Notes: generated from the letters alone by a model not told the origin. A stretch of 64,000 nucleotides of DNA from Hygrophila difformis (GCA_030278955.1 JAOANR010000015.1:36674487-36738486), one strand, 5' to 3'; shown: positions 45,105 to 55,640, counted from the stretch's first letter. Numbers and translations are program-made.

Positions 45105-45479
45105 TAGTGTTTTTTGTTTTTGAGAAAAACGGATAGTAGTTCTATTCCACCAAATCCTGTAGCCAACATTACAGATTCTTTCAAACCAAACAGACATTCA
45201 TATCAACTCTAACCAACTAAACAAGCTCCAACTTTTAATACAGACGTCTCCTCTTGCCCAACCCGACTGTGCTTCAAGGCTATTCCTCCAAGTTCTGCAC
45301 GTCTGCCATCAGGTCTTCTGAACCATCGATAGCAATACCACAACCACATTTCACACCAGCAAAATCAGTCACGCCTTCAGGAGAAATAAGGCTAATTCTT
45401 CCAAAAATCACCATCAAACATACATCCATAACAAACTGTAGTAGATTTTAGATAGAAATAAGGCTAATATTAGTGTTTT
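45105..45479 (-). mobile_element. Retroposon nested in the Helitron
   Basis: Sequence 45114-45470 interrupts the third Helitron unit and is flanked by TAGTGTTTT (45105-45113 and 45471-45479). The T-rich left edge followed by gagaaaaacgg resembles the edges of the insertions at 51637 and 57184, so it is probably a minus-oriented poly(A) retroposon. A short internal duplication (agaaataaggctaat) lies near its right end. The 65-codon frame at 45254-45451 is not supported as a gene. Confidence 0.55.
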
Positions 45480-46291
45480 GCTTATGAATAGTAATGGACC
45501 CTTATGAGTAGTATTTTCTTATAATTTATGGGTTAATATTAAATTTATTTTTAAATAGATTTTAAATACTAACAAATACTTTATAAATTGAAATCTATTT
45601 ATTTATATCTATTTCTGTATCTATTATAATATAAAAGCTATTGCCCTTATATGAATAGTAATTCCTTATGAATAGTGATGGGCCCTTATGAATAGTAATG
45701 GGCATTTAGGAATAGTATACTTTATGGGTTGATATTATATTTATTATTTAAATATAATCTAAATACTAACAAATCCTTTATAAATTGAAATTATATTTAA
45801 TATGATAAAAACTTTTTTTTTTTGGTGACAATGATAAAAACTTTAATAAATACTTTACGAATTGATATTATATTCATCAATGGAAAATAAATATTTGTAT
45901 TAGATATATTAACTAAATTAAATGAATTGCAATATAAAAATAAAATAATCAAACTATATATAGTCATACATCCCACAAAATCATATCATTATGAAATATG
46001 TGTAGATGATACACTAAATAATTTTTTGCAAGTCATTTCTAAATTTTAATTTATCAATTGATTCATTCACAATGCTATTTTTTTGTTTTAAAAAAAGGAG
46101 AAAGTATAATTATTGGTAGTGATATTTTGTATATTGCTCGGTTGCGGTACAATGTATACATGTAATTTTCAAAATAGTTTGACGGACGTAGAAAATATAA
46201 TTGCATAATAAAGTTGAAAATATTTATTTGTTAGATTTAATTTTATATTTATATTTTTCAGATTCCCGCCCAATGGGCGGGGTAATACTAG

Positions 46292-46930
46292 TAATATATA
46301 AAAACAATATCTCTTATGAACAATAACATACTCTTATGAACAGTACTACCTATCAATTATCTCTTACAAAAACCCCCTTATGAACAGTAACCTACCTATA
46401 TCTTCAATATTCACTTTCTGCACGCAATCCAATAAACATTTTTAACACTTAATAACTCAATAACTCAAATTGTGTATAAATAAAAATTTTAAAAGTTTGA
46501 TATTTTAAAACTATAAGATGAGACGAACCCAACGAAATCCTACTTGACTATGTTTTTTTTTTTCCTACTATAGATGTTGTATAGATATAAGTCAAAGTTG
46601 GAAAATAAACAGTAACAAAAATTAATCAATTTTCACAATCAAAAGATGGAGGAAGTGTATAAAAGCATGGTGCACTTTTAAAATACAGGAGAACCAAATT
46701 TAAGTGTAATTTGGATATTTTAATTTCATTAATTATTATTAAGGAAAAGTACTACGAAATTGATTTCATCGATTAATTTCATTCATCAATTTTTATTTTT
46801 ATTTTTTTTTAAAAAAAAAAACCCATCAACACACTCTACTTATGAAGTTGCGATTAATACAATTGGTAGTCCATTCAAAATTGATTTTAGTATAGTACGT
46901 TACATGCACTATCAACCTGTAGGTTACATG
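46292..46930. other. Non-coding stretch with Helitron/MITE relics
   Basis: The sequence 46300-46440 (cttatgaacagtaaccta, ttcactttctgcacgcaatc) resembles the inverted strand of 61540-61620 in another Helitron. The following part to about 46660, ending gatggaggaagtgta, resembles a Stowaway interior. The rest is AT-rich, with no gene. Confidence 0.45.
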
Positions 46931-47334
46931 ATCTAAAGGAAATTTACTTATTATTTCCCTCCGTTTATATGGGGTTTTCTATGGGGTTTGTTTCTACTAT
47001 CACCTCCGTTTGCCTCTCTCTCTGTGACGGAGGCCGTTCCTGAAGTCCTCCACGTTTTTTGCTTTCCCTCGCAGAAATTCCGATCGCATCTCCTCTACTG
47101 CTTCCCTTAATTTTTCTAATCCTAAACTAACCATTGTGTTTGACCTAAAAATTGTTTCTTGATGTGGTTTGGATTGATTTGATTCCATTTGATTGAAACT
47201 TTTGTGGTCGTTCTGCGGAAAGGTATTTTCCAACATTTGTATTTCTCTGCTCTTGTTTTATTATCTGGAAATTACATTGAAGGTTTGTGCTTTTGTTTTG
47301 AATTAGCATAAATTGGGGATTTAAGAGATATTGG

Positions 47335-47454
47335 ATGCAAAAACAAGTGAGGAGGGTGCGGAGGTGTGCCCAAATGATTTGTAGGGCTGATCAAATTGAT
47401 CTCAAGAGCTTAGAAACGCAACGTGAGAGGCGGCATGTGAGCACAGTGTGGCAG
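47335..47454 (+). pseudogene. First coding exon like STY13-type Raf-like protein kinases (fragment)
   Basis: From the ATG at 47335 the frame runs 40 codons to a splice donor (cag|gtaaca at 47454/47455). It contains ICRADQIDLKSLETQRERR and then STVWQ. This closely resembles, from memory, the conserved N-terminal motif of plant STY13-type (Raf-like MAPKKK) kinases, of the form RADQIDLKSLDxQLxxHLxxxW. Upstream, 46980-47230 is pyrimidine-rich and ends at a possible donor (aaag|gtattt), so a 5' untranslated exon and intron may also be present. No kinase domain follows within the window, so this is a gene fragment, perhaps left by transposon capture or truncated duplication. A very short cryptic gene cannot be excluded. 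Confidence 0.5.
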
Positions 47455-48447
47455 GTAACACGATCCTTTATTTTCATTTTGAATTCTTTGTTTGGTCATA
47501 TGTGAAAGTGAAACTAGAATATTTGATCATGAAAATTTTGTGTGCTCATGTCATATATGAGTGTCCCCGTTTTTTCTCTTTTGAAAGTCGAAACGATTCA
47601 TTATGCCCACTGTATGTTGTTTCCATGATTTTCTTGTGATCCTTGATTTATAGCTTTTGTCAAGTGTTAGATTTGTGAATATGTTTTTCCTAATTTTGAA
47701 TCAGATTGAGATGATTGTTTTATTTCTAATCTGCATTGAATTTTGATAACCGTTGTTGGTTCCCTATGGGGTCGTGAAATCACCGGTGTTTAGCATTCTT
47801 ATGCTTTGTTAACTGATGTAGGTTTTAGGAAGGAAATTTTTTCCTCTTTATCCAAGTTCCTTTTGTTTGTTTCAATGGTGTCTCTGATGCGTGAGTGAGC
47901 AGTGATGTAGTGATGTCTGTGGGATTGTGAATTATCCCAGACAAGAGCCGTACTATGAGATTTTGTTGCTATTCTGTTCGATCTAAAAAATAGACTATCC
48001 ACAGTTTGCCAGAAAACTCTTCTTTCCAATAATAAATAAATCCTTACATATCCGTATATGAACACCAAGGCAAAACAAAGATCCCTTTTGTAAGAATGTG
48101 GGGGATCTATGACTGTGGATCATTGCCGACTCATGTTATGCATTTCAGGACTGCTTAAAAGAGTCATTGTGAGCCTTAAGAGGCGCGGACTCTTAGTATT
48201 ATGCTCTGGTATCCATTTCAAAGTCTCATTGTTGATATCGATACCAATATATAAATATAAATAAGCTATTCTGATGTATTGGAATTGACTTTAGTCTGTT
48301 TAATGCGTGTAGGGAAAAGTTCCGCTTTATATCAATTTTTGGATGTTCCTGAACGTGGAGAACCAACTTTTGTTGGGTGTGTTTTGTTTTCACCTTTGTG
48401 GATTAATATCTATTGATCATTGTAAAGATTTCATTTTTTGTTTAACA
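47455..48447. other. Non-coding stretch, possibly intron-derived
   Basis: T-rich sequence after the kinase-like exon looks intronic, but no following exon was recognised. Nothing else is supportable. Confidence 0.4.
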
Positions 48448-48609
48448 AATTATGTTTGGCTTTTTTTGTTTTCTTTTTTTTTTGGCTGAACAGCCTATAC
48501 AGGCTAGAAAATTAATGATGGGAGCCCATCAAACCTCTAACCTTACGTTGGAAGTCAAGGGACTTAACCACTTCAGCTAAGTTTTCATCCCCAATTATGT
48601 TTGGCTTTT
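48448..48609 (-). mobile_element. tRNA-derived SINE, minus orientation
   Basis: The body is 48465-48592: T-run, gctgaacagcctatacaggc, and a shortened centre lacking the usual inverted B box sequence. The exact 17-bp duplication aattatgtttggctttt flanks it (48448-48464, 48593-48609). Confidence 0.85.
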
Positions 48610-48809
48610 AATACTTCATATCATATAATAAAAGAACAAATATATATTTACCCTTGTAATTTTATGTTCCAACCGCTAAACTCTAAAAATAAACATTAAA
48701 CACATAAACTAGGAAAAACAAAATCTCAATCTCTAATATCTAAACTTTAAACACTAAACTCAAAATTCAGAACTCAAAACTCTAAACTCTGAAGTTTTAC
48801 CAAACTAAG

Positions 48810-49260
48810 CTAAGGCGGATTGTGACACGTATAGGAAGGACAGTCCCGGTTGTTAGTTTGTTAGAGATTCTGAATTTATTTATTGTGATTTTATTGAATG
48901 GAGCAGTGACCAGTGGTTCTTTCATTTTTTTTACTGGTTCATATTCATAATCTTCATCAAATCATTAAATTTATTATTCTTGACAATAATCATGTACTCC
49001 TGCAACCGATCCAATATCACTCGACAACCCCTTCTTCCAGACGAAATCTTTGAAGATATCTTGCGCACCATAGGTTCATAATCAAAAGCGGCCGCCCACG
49101 GTACAAACCTATTCTCAGTCATTGTTGGAAAACTCTTTTATATGTGGAACCATAGTTTAAGAATTTCTAAGGAATCATCATTTTTCAATGATCATTTGAA
49201 GCATGATAGTGTTGTAAAATTCGGATTTGGGTACCTAGAATCAGCCCAGAATTATCCAGA
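48810..49260 (+). pseudogene. F-box fragment, forward orientation
   Basis: It begins with the same upstream flank as the intact gene (gattgtgacacgtataggaa; compare 5031), then the start region with the first residues (about 48991 on). An internal deletion removes most of the F-box. It resumes at the codons for FYLWN and ends at ggtacctagaatcagcccag (compare 5697-5716). Frames are broken. It is the 5' half of a disrupted copy whose 3' part may be the inverted fragment at 49985-50355. Confidence 0.8.
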
Positions 49261-49339
49261 AAAATTGCCCAACATCAGTTGATAACCATTATCTTCTTCG
49301 TGGGCAGCTCCTTAAAGATCAATGCAAACTTGATAATAT

Positions 49340-49980
49340 TACAAGAGATATTAAATAGAATATTCTAGAATAATGAAGAAATGGACTTGTGTAGAAGTCC
49401 TTAGAATAACCTAGATTAAGTATTAAAAATAATATTTTAGAATATTTTAGAAATAAGGAAAAATGGAGTTGTGTAAAATTATCTAGATATAGCTTTTCAA
49501 AAAAATTATCTAGATATAGGTATTAAATATTATGTACTAGAAATATTTTAGATACTTAGCTCACACTATAAATAGGGGGTGAGCGCTTCATTTGTGAAGT
49601 GGTGAGTTGAGTTGAGTGATAAAGTAGTGAAGTGAAGAGAGGTGGTGAAGAGTTGAGTAGAGAGTTGGAGAGGTGTGAGTTGAGTTGAGTGTTGAGTTGA
49701 GAAGTGTTGAGGAGTGAGTGGTGAGTGGTGAATGTTAAAAAAGTGAAGGTGTCAATTGTAATTGTATTGTGTATTTATAGAAGTGTTTTCTTTGTTTAAG
49801 TCTCTCGGTTAAGTCTTGGTTTGTTAAGTTCTTAGTGCACTTGTTTTAGTTATATGGTCGGCCCTGCCGCCTAACTAATATATGGTCGGTTATACCGCCT
49901 AATTATATATGGTTGTCCCTGCCGCCTAAGTATTCTTATGCAAAGGATTTTAGTTAAAGGCTAACCAACATTAAAGAGTT
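49340..49980 (+). mobile_element. LTR-like sequence with TATA box between F-box fragments
   Basis: Related to 11953-12445: TATA context cactataaatagggggtgag (about 49563-49583), a gtgagttgagttgag-rich transcript-start region, and the end aaggctaaccaacat. It is longer and diverged. It probably belongs to the same LTR family and to the same ancestral insertion beside an F-box copy. Confidence 0.5.
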
Positions 49981-49984
49981 GGTA

Positions 49985-50355
49985 TTGTGTCTCATGCTCC
50001 TCACTCATCAAGTCAAAAGAAACGATAAGCCTCCCATTCACAAACTTATCCAAGTCTCCTCCAAATATGTCAAATATGCCTTGCATAACTATGCTTGAAG
50101 AATTGGACTTTAAACTATAAAGTCTCATTGTAGACTCATATCTACTAGTAGGCCCATACACAAAACCGTATTTGGTAATGTCACCCTGCTTTAATTAATC
50201 ATCCTTAAAGGATTATTTCTTGGAAATTCTTAAAAGAGGGTTCCACAAATAAAATTGATGTCTATCTACTAGAATGCAAACCAACCATTACAGGAACCTA
50301 CCATCTGAAGAGAAGCCCAATCGGGCACATGATCATCCAATTGAAAAAAAATGAG
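49985..50355 (-). pseudogene. F-box fragment, inverted orientation
   Basis: On the minus strand the sequence reads from the CPDW-like region (caattggatgatcatgtgcc) through the FBA core to KFVNGRLIVSFDLMSEEHE, corresponding to about 5510-5960 of the intact gene. A 66-codon frame (50161-49961) survives. It overlaps in content with the forward fragment at 48810-49260, so the two form an inverted repeat of roughly 100-150 bp separated by the LTR-like sequence. Confidence 0.8.
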
Positions 50356-50751
50356 GAGAAGGTTGACATTTTAAATCTGTGTGTTTAGTACGTACATTAA
50401 GGGAGAATTTGTTGGAAATAATAATGTAGAGAATTTTTTAAAAAATAAAAGTATTAAACTAATATTTAAGATTTGTTGAGATTTATTTGATAATTAGATT
50501 TGTTTTGTGCATCTATAAAATAGGACATTCTCTATGTAATTTGTAGAAGACAAGATTTATCCTGAATAAAATTATTTTGAGTATTCTCCTTGATGACTTT
50601 GTGAAATGATGTGTGCGCATGAAAAGATGATGAATATCATAAAATAAGCAACATCATTTTTCATGGAGCTAACATCATTTTTCATAGCGTAGACATCATG
50701 CTGTAGGTACAGGCACGTGAACCGCCTGTACAGAAACCGGATTGAGAGATG
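50356..50751. other. Non-coding stretch
   Basis: Left boundary of block 2, copy B. No gene seen. Confidence 0.45.
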
Positions 50752-51321
50752 TAGATGTGATCGAAGAATTTGGTCAATGTGGTGCTTCTGTAGTTGTGGT
50801 AGTGAGAACATGAAATGGAGTTTGACAGACTGTGTTGACTGAATTTCCTGGACCATGAATTGGGATTTCAATTCCAGTTTGTTATGATCCGTTGAGACAG
50901 TGAGGGCCATACCATATTGCAATGCCGTGTCCTTTCCTGTCCTGTCTTTGTAATCCGATCAATACTTGCATTTATTAGTCCTATCAATTGTGTCCTGCCT
51001 ACACTTCTTGTTTTGGGTTCCCACTTCCCATAGAGTAGTATTCGAAAGTTTTCCCTTTCTAAATCATACTGTAATAATAATAAATACCATAAACCAAAAT
51101 ATCATAATATATCAATACCAATGCTTGCGAGACTTTAACCAATATTTTGAATTTGAGCACTTATAATTGCAAAAACTGAAAAAGCAGTGGACCATAATTA
51201 ATCAACATCTATTGTAATGAGCTAGTAATGTTTCTTGATCATATATCGACGGTGACCACACCGGGCACCTGTATATTGATTTTAATTCAAGGCTCTCATA
51301 TGGTTATTATGCGTACAGTTA

Positions 51322-51545
51322 GGGATGACAATGGGTCTGAGTCAAACACGAGGATTAACTTGGATCGCGTCTTGGATCTATTTTTTTTTTTTTTTTTTGG
51401 TCGGAACCGACCCATAACCATTTTGTTGCCAGCCTTGAGGACAACAAATGAGTCGAGTTGGGGTTCTGATCAAACCAGACTCAAACATCAGATGAATCTT
51501 GGCCTTATTGTAGGAACCGACCCAAACCCGATATAATTTCATCCC
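51322..51545. mobile_element. MITE with GGGATGACA end (copy B)
   Basis: The same element as 28521-28745. The right terminus is slightly decayed (ttcatccc). Confidence 0.55.
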
Positions 51546-51617
51546 AAGGTGGAGTAACATTTCACTTATGAAACAGAGGTGATTCCCCAAATAGTGCATA
51601 AAACGTATTGCTAGAAA

Positions 51618-51950
51618 GTTTATTTGTTAAAAAAAATTCTTTTTTTTGAGAAGAAACTTTCATTTCCAGAATCATAAAGTTTACAACGGCTGTGATAATA
51701 CAACTCCAAACACACTACCAATCTCAGTGATTACCACAGCCACTCTACACTTCGTACAGCAACAAAAGTAACAAATGGGAAACTCAGATTTAATCTACGA
51801 CCAGCATCTATAACTCACAGATTCTTTGTACTTCACACAGATAAGCAAATGGTAGTTGAAATCAGAACCAGGCTTCAATCAAACCTTCACCGGTCGCTCC
51901 TCTTCTTGCCCACCGGTCTGCCATCTCGTTTATTTGTTAAAAAAATAATT
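51618..51950 (-). mobile_element. Retroposon with long target duplication, absent from copy A
   Basis: The insert 51637-51927 starts with a T-run and gagaagaaactttcatttcc. It is flanked by gtttatttgttaaaaaaa on both sides (from 51618 and 51928). The matching site in copy A (28816-28836) is uninterrupted. No clear tRNA-like boxes were seen, so it may be a LINE-mobilised 3' end or another SINE family. Confidence 0.7.
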
Positions 51951-52454
51951 GGTATGGTCCAGACATGAAATTCATTTCGTCCGTAATTGGCTTCTTAATT
52001 GCTTCTAGATTTGATGTTGAGTGTTGGACATTTCACATTTTATTATTTTTTTACACTCTGAATAATTTTATGAAAAAAAAATGTCCACAAGGAGAAAAAT
52101 TGGGTAAATAGATTATCATTATTAATTAATTTGTCACATATAATGGGGAAATAGGAAACTATTGCAGCACTAAAAGAAGTTGAACCATTGACCATATTCA
52201 ATTTACATATTTTGTATTGTTGTATATTAAAATTTAGTTTGCACTTTGCATGCATGGGCACCATAATCTTATAGAAGGAATTAAGGATACATTAATCTAA
52301 AATTAAATGCTATATATGTCCCTTTCATAGTATTTTACAATCATACAAATGAACGTTAAAGTCCATCTGGTTTGTGAAATTGGAGAGAATCGGGAGAATT
52401 TGAATTTTTATATCCTTCATAATCCAATTTGGTAAACATTAGAAAAAAGAATTT

Positions 52455-52671
52455 AAAAAGCTTTTGATATTTTTTTTTGGTGAAATCGGGTATCCCCAGG
52501 CCACATTGGACCCAAGACTAATCCCTCGAGGATCCGCAAGGGCAATTAAGGGCGCATATCCCAAAGCAGTTTTTTTTGCATACAAAAGGCTCGAACCCGA
52601 GAACTTGCTTAAGCGACTATAGCCCCATCCACTCAAGACAACTGCTGTTGGTAAAAAGCTTTTGATATTTT
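52455..52671 (-). mobile_element. tRNA-derived SINE, absent from copy A
   Basis: The body is 52474-52652. The inverted B box ggctcgaaccc is at 52589-52599 and the inverted A-box region ccatccactcaagac at 52625-52639. A 19-bp duplication aaaaagcttttgatatttt lies on both sides (52455-52473, 52653-52671). The copy A site near 29608-29625 is empty. It is a different family from the gctgaacagcc SINEs. Confidence 0.88.
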
Positions 52672-53223
52672 GAAATCATGCAAATATAGGATTTCAAAAT
52701 ATTTAACCTCATATTTCAAAATCCTAATTACATGGGATTTCAAAGTCCAATGAATGAAAAAGCATAATATAATAATAATAATAACACATTGTATAATATA
52801 AATAAAAATAAAATAAAATGAAAGTTGAATGATACAATAGATAAAATATATTTAAAATTAAAAATAATATAATATAACAAATAAAGAGTAAAAAGTTATA
52901 TAGTTAAATTAAAAGATATCATTTGATAAATTAATAAATTACAAATATTATTTTGCATATTTCTAAATTGGAAATAATGCAAACCAAAAATGACCTAAAC
53001 GAATTAAAAAATAAATAAGAAGTCAATGCCAAATATAATTTAACTCTAATTATTGTGAATGTTAAAATGGAAAATTTTGTAAATATAATAGTTAAACAAA
53101 AAACTTTAATTGAATTGAAATTGATTTATTTGGTGACTTCTTTTTACGCGTAGGTTTCAAGAAGTCAACCGAAAACCACTATCCACAAATTACTAGACAA
53201 ATGGTATTTATGATATATACTAT

Positions 53224-53433
53224 GGCTCGTTTGGAATAAGCGGTCCAAACGCTAAAAGCTCATTCCCAACTCTAAGAGATTCATATCTGTTTGTTTTTTC
53301 GGAAATACAAGATTTGGAATCGCTGATTTTCTCCACAAATCGTGGTCTTGGGAACTCTAATCTCTGAAGCCAAACTCTAATCTCTGAAACCAAACTCTAA
53401 ACTCTAAACTCTATTTATTTACCAAACGAAGCC
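53224..53433. mobile_element. Short inverted-repeat element (210 bp), absent from copy A
   Basis: The ends are GGCTCGTTTGG and, inverted, GGCTTCGTTTGG. TAT flanks it on both sides (53221-53223, 53434-53436). Copy A reads tactatgtcac without the element (30167-30177). The 3-bp duplication and ends suggest a Tourist-like or related MITE. The interior repeats the phrase aaactctaatctctgaa. Confidence 0.8.
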
Positions 53434-53654
53434 TATGTCACAATGTGAATTCTTACATATAGTGGTCGATTTTTATTTTTATTTTTTTAAAAAATAGTGT
53501 ATATATGTATATATATAAATATCAAATAATATATTATATATAATTATGAAATTGTTTGGGAGATAGCGAATATGTTCTCATATCCTGCCATCTATTAGCC
53601 CATATATTGACTTTCAAATAACTTCTATATATATTTGATTTAATTTCTTTTTTG

Positions 53655-53910
53655 TTAATACAACCTAAAAAGGCAGGCAACAAGAGAAAAAAAAAAAATG
53701 ATGGGAAACAATAAAGCCCATAGCAGGAACCTAACTCACAAACTAAAACCTCAAAATCGAACATAAGCCGTCCCTGTAACATCGATCGAACATCGACTCG
53801 CGGAAAGGTCCAAGTAGTATAGAATGCTTCCGAATTAACCCCCAAATCGCACAAGCGCATCATCTACTTGATTACCTTCACTAGGCACATGCCAAAGTTC
53901 GCAGTGCTCA
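53655..53910 (-). mobile_element. LINE 3' end remnant (copy B)
   Basis: The minus frame contains LCDLGVNSEAFYTTWTFP, comparable with the LINE end at 8.35 kb (KHGASIEDFFTTWAFPP). It is shared with 30375-30640. Confidence 0.75.
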
Positions 53911-54093
53911 AACTGTCAGAAGTGATGAATTTAAAAATAGATGCACAAACATTATTATGCGAACAAAATTCAGTTAACGGTATGATATAAGTATATATAT
54001 TTATACACTAATTAAAACTTTAAGTCAAAATGTGAGTGTAAATAGTAGCATAACACTTAATGGTGCAAGGGGAAAAAAAAAGAAGGGATTATT

Positions 54094-54434
54094 TGCTTTG
54101 TTAAATATTATTGCATATATTTTGTTTAATTTTTCTATTAGGTCCAACCATGTGGTCCGGCCCTGATCTTATGTAACTATACACATGTACTCTTATACAC
54201 TTTGTAATTGATTTGGCCATTATTTCAATATTCTAACATGGTAGCAGAGCCATGAGACTCATTTGGGTACCTCGTTGTTTCCGATCGAGATGAATATCAT
54301 CTCGAGGAGGGGTATTAAAGTCCATATCGGTTATATATTGGGTTATCCCCTATTTACATGGACATGGATCACTCTGCCTATTACCAATTGGTATTGGGTT
54401 GAAGCCCTATGTCCATCTTATTTCTAAGCTGCTT
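54094..54434 (+). mobile_element. TRIM-type miniature LTR element with unlike ends
   Basis: The element 54099-54429 (331 bp) is flanked by TGCTT (54094-54098, 54430-54434). Copy A has a single tttgctt at the empty site (30791-30802). The order is: a 140-bp 5' LTR-like part (TGTTAAAT...TTCTAACA), primer-binding site TGGTAGCAGAGCC (54239-54251), about 55 bp of interior, polypurine tract gaggagggg (54304-54312), and a 3' LTR-like part (54313-54429) ending TTCTAAGC. There is no coding capacity. The two LTR-like parts are not copies of one another. Confidence 0.75.
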
Positions 54435-54605
54435 AAAATTTTTCTTTTTGCTTTTCTTTTCAAGTGGACAAATTGTTTGAGAGCATTTAATGTCCGAAGG
54501 TAAAACTTCTGAAATATGACTTTCATCGTACGGTCAGAGAAATCTAGGATTGTGTTTGATTGGAAGGATTCGAAAGGAATGAATTTTAAATTCAAAGGTC
54601 AAACC

Positions 54606-54606
<1 letters not shown>

Positions 54607-54650
<44 letters not shown>
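54607..54650. repeat. (ATT)n microsatellite
   Basis: About 14 ATT units. The matching place in copy A (30970-30990) has only about four. Confidence 0.9.
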
Positions 54651-54652
<2 letters not shown>

Positions 54653-54837
54653 ATCAAAAGTAAGTTTAGATATTTTGTTTTGAAAATGTTAATAACTTCA
54701 ATTTTTTTGATAAGCTTTTTTTTTTTTTTTGATAAGCAATAACTTCAATTTAATGAATTTAATAACATGATCTGCCATAAGAAGATAGTAGTGAAAAAAA
54801 AAATTTAAAAATAATGGGAGTGGATGAGTAGTTATTA

Positions 54838-55096
54838 CTTCCTCTGTTTTTTTTGTTAGCTACATTTGACAAATGGCTACTGTTCACTCATATACTTTGA
54901 CTTAAAATTTTATCATTGTTATACAAGTTAAAATATAGTCAAGTGAGATCTTGTTAGATTCGTCTCGTCTTGTAGTTTTTAAATACCGAACTTTTAAATT
55001 TTTTACATGTACCGAATTTGAGTTATTAATAATTTAAAATGTGCAACGGACTGCGTGTTGGGTATGTCCATAACAATTTTTTAAAAACTGAGGAAG
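54838..55096. mobile_element. Stowaway-like MITE, 259 bp, absent from copy A
   Basis: The ends CTTCCTCTG and GAGGAAG are flanked by TA (54836-54837, 55097-55098). The interior matches 22581-22845 in the opposite orientation. Copy A has TA-CAG-TA at this site (31218-31224). Confidence 0.85.
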
Positions 55097-55375
55097 TATA
55101 ACATAACATATAATAAAGCGTAGGCTTAAATAGTTATTGGATTTTAGTCACTTAAATAAAGTCTTGCAAATACAAAAAATTGCTTTGGAAAATACATGCC
55201 CTTTTAAGTCCATCAATATTCTTAAAGCTAAAAAGCATAAAAATTTCATTTGGTTCACCATTTTTTAAAAAAAGAAAAGAAAAAGAAAAACATATATATA
55301 TATATTTACAATATATGAGTTTAAATCTAACCTGCGTCGTTCGAAACACATTTTGGAAACAAACTCTCTAAAGTA

Positions 55376-55376
<1 letters not shown>

Positions 55377-55462
<86 letters not shown>

Positions 55463-55473
55463 AATAAATAATA
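55377..55473. repeat. (AAT)n followed by (AAAT)n microsatellite
   Basis: About 25 AAT units, then about five AAAT units. Copy A has only a short AAAT-like run at 31495-31520. Confidence 0.9.
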
Positions 55474-55640
55474 AAAATTAAAGGTCAACACGTAAAAAAA
55501 AGAGTGGTAGCTGCCTTTACTTATAATTAGTGGACTGAAAACTCAGCCGCAAAAAAATAACAAACACCATTTTACTTTATGTGTCGTCGCACTCCAATGC
55601 AAGAAGAATCCTTACATTTTATTTAAAATTGTCTGTCTAC

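Larger units (their letters stand above)
44651..46291 (+). mobile_element. Helitron with repeated 5' heads
   Basis: The 3' end is canonical: stem CCCGCCC-AAT-GGGCGGG (46265-46281), 6 nt, CTAG (46288-46291), then T. A head sequence TCTATTATAATATAAAAGC occurs at 44651, 44869, 45071 (one change) and 45620. Each is followed by ttgcccttat...gaatagt-type sequence and each is preceded by A or an ATCT microsatellite. The heads are separated by units of roughly 200-220 bp. No Rep/helicase gene is present, so it is non-autonomous. It carries a nested retroposon (45114-45470). Confidence 0.75.
50752..55640 (+). repeat. Segmental duplication block 2, copy B
   Basis: The partner of 27975-31661. It is longer because it carries a retroposon (51637), a SINE (52474), a short inverted-repeat element (53224), a TRIM (54099), a Stowaway (54838) and expanded microsatellites, all missing at the matching places of copy A. 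Confidence 0.9.
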
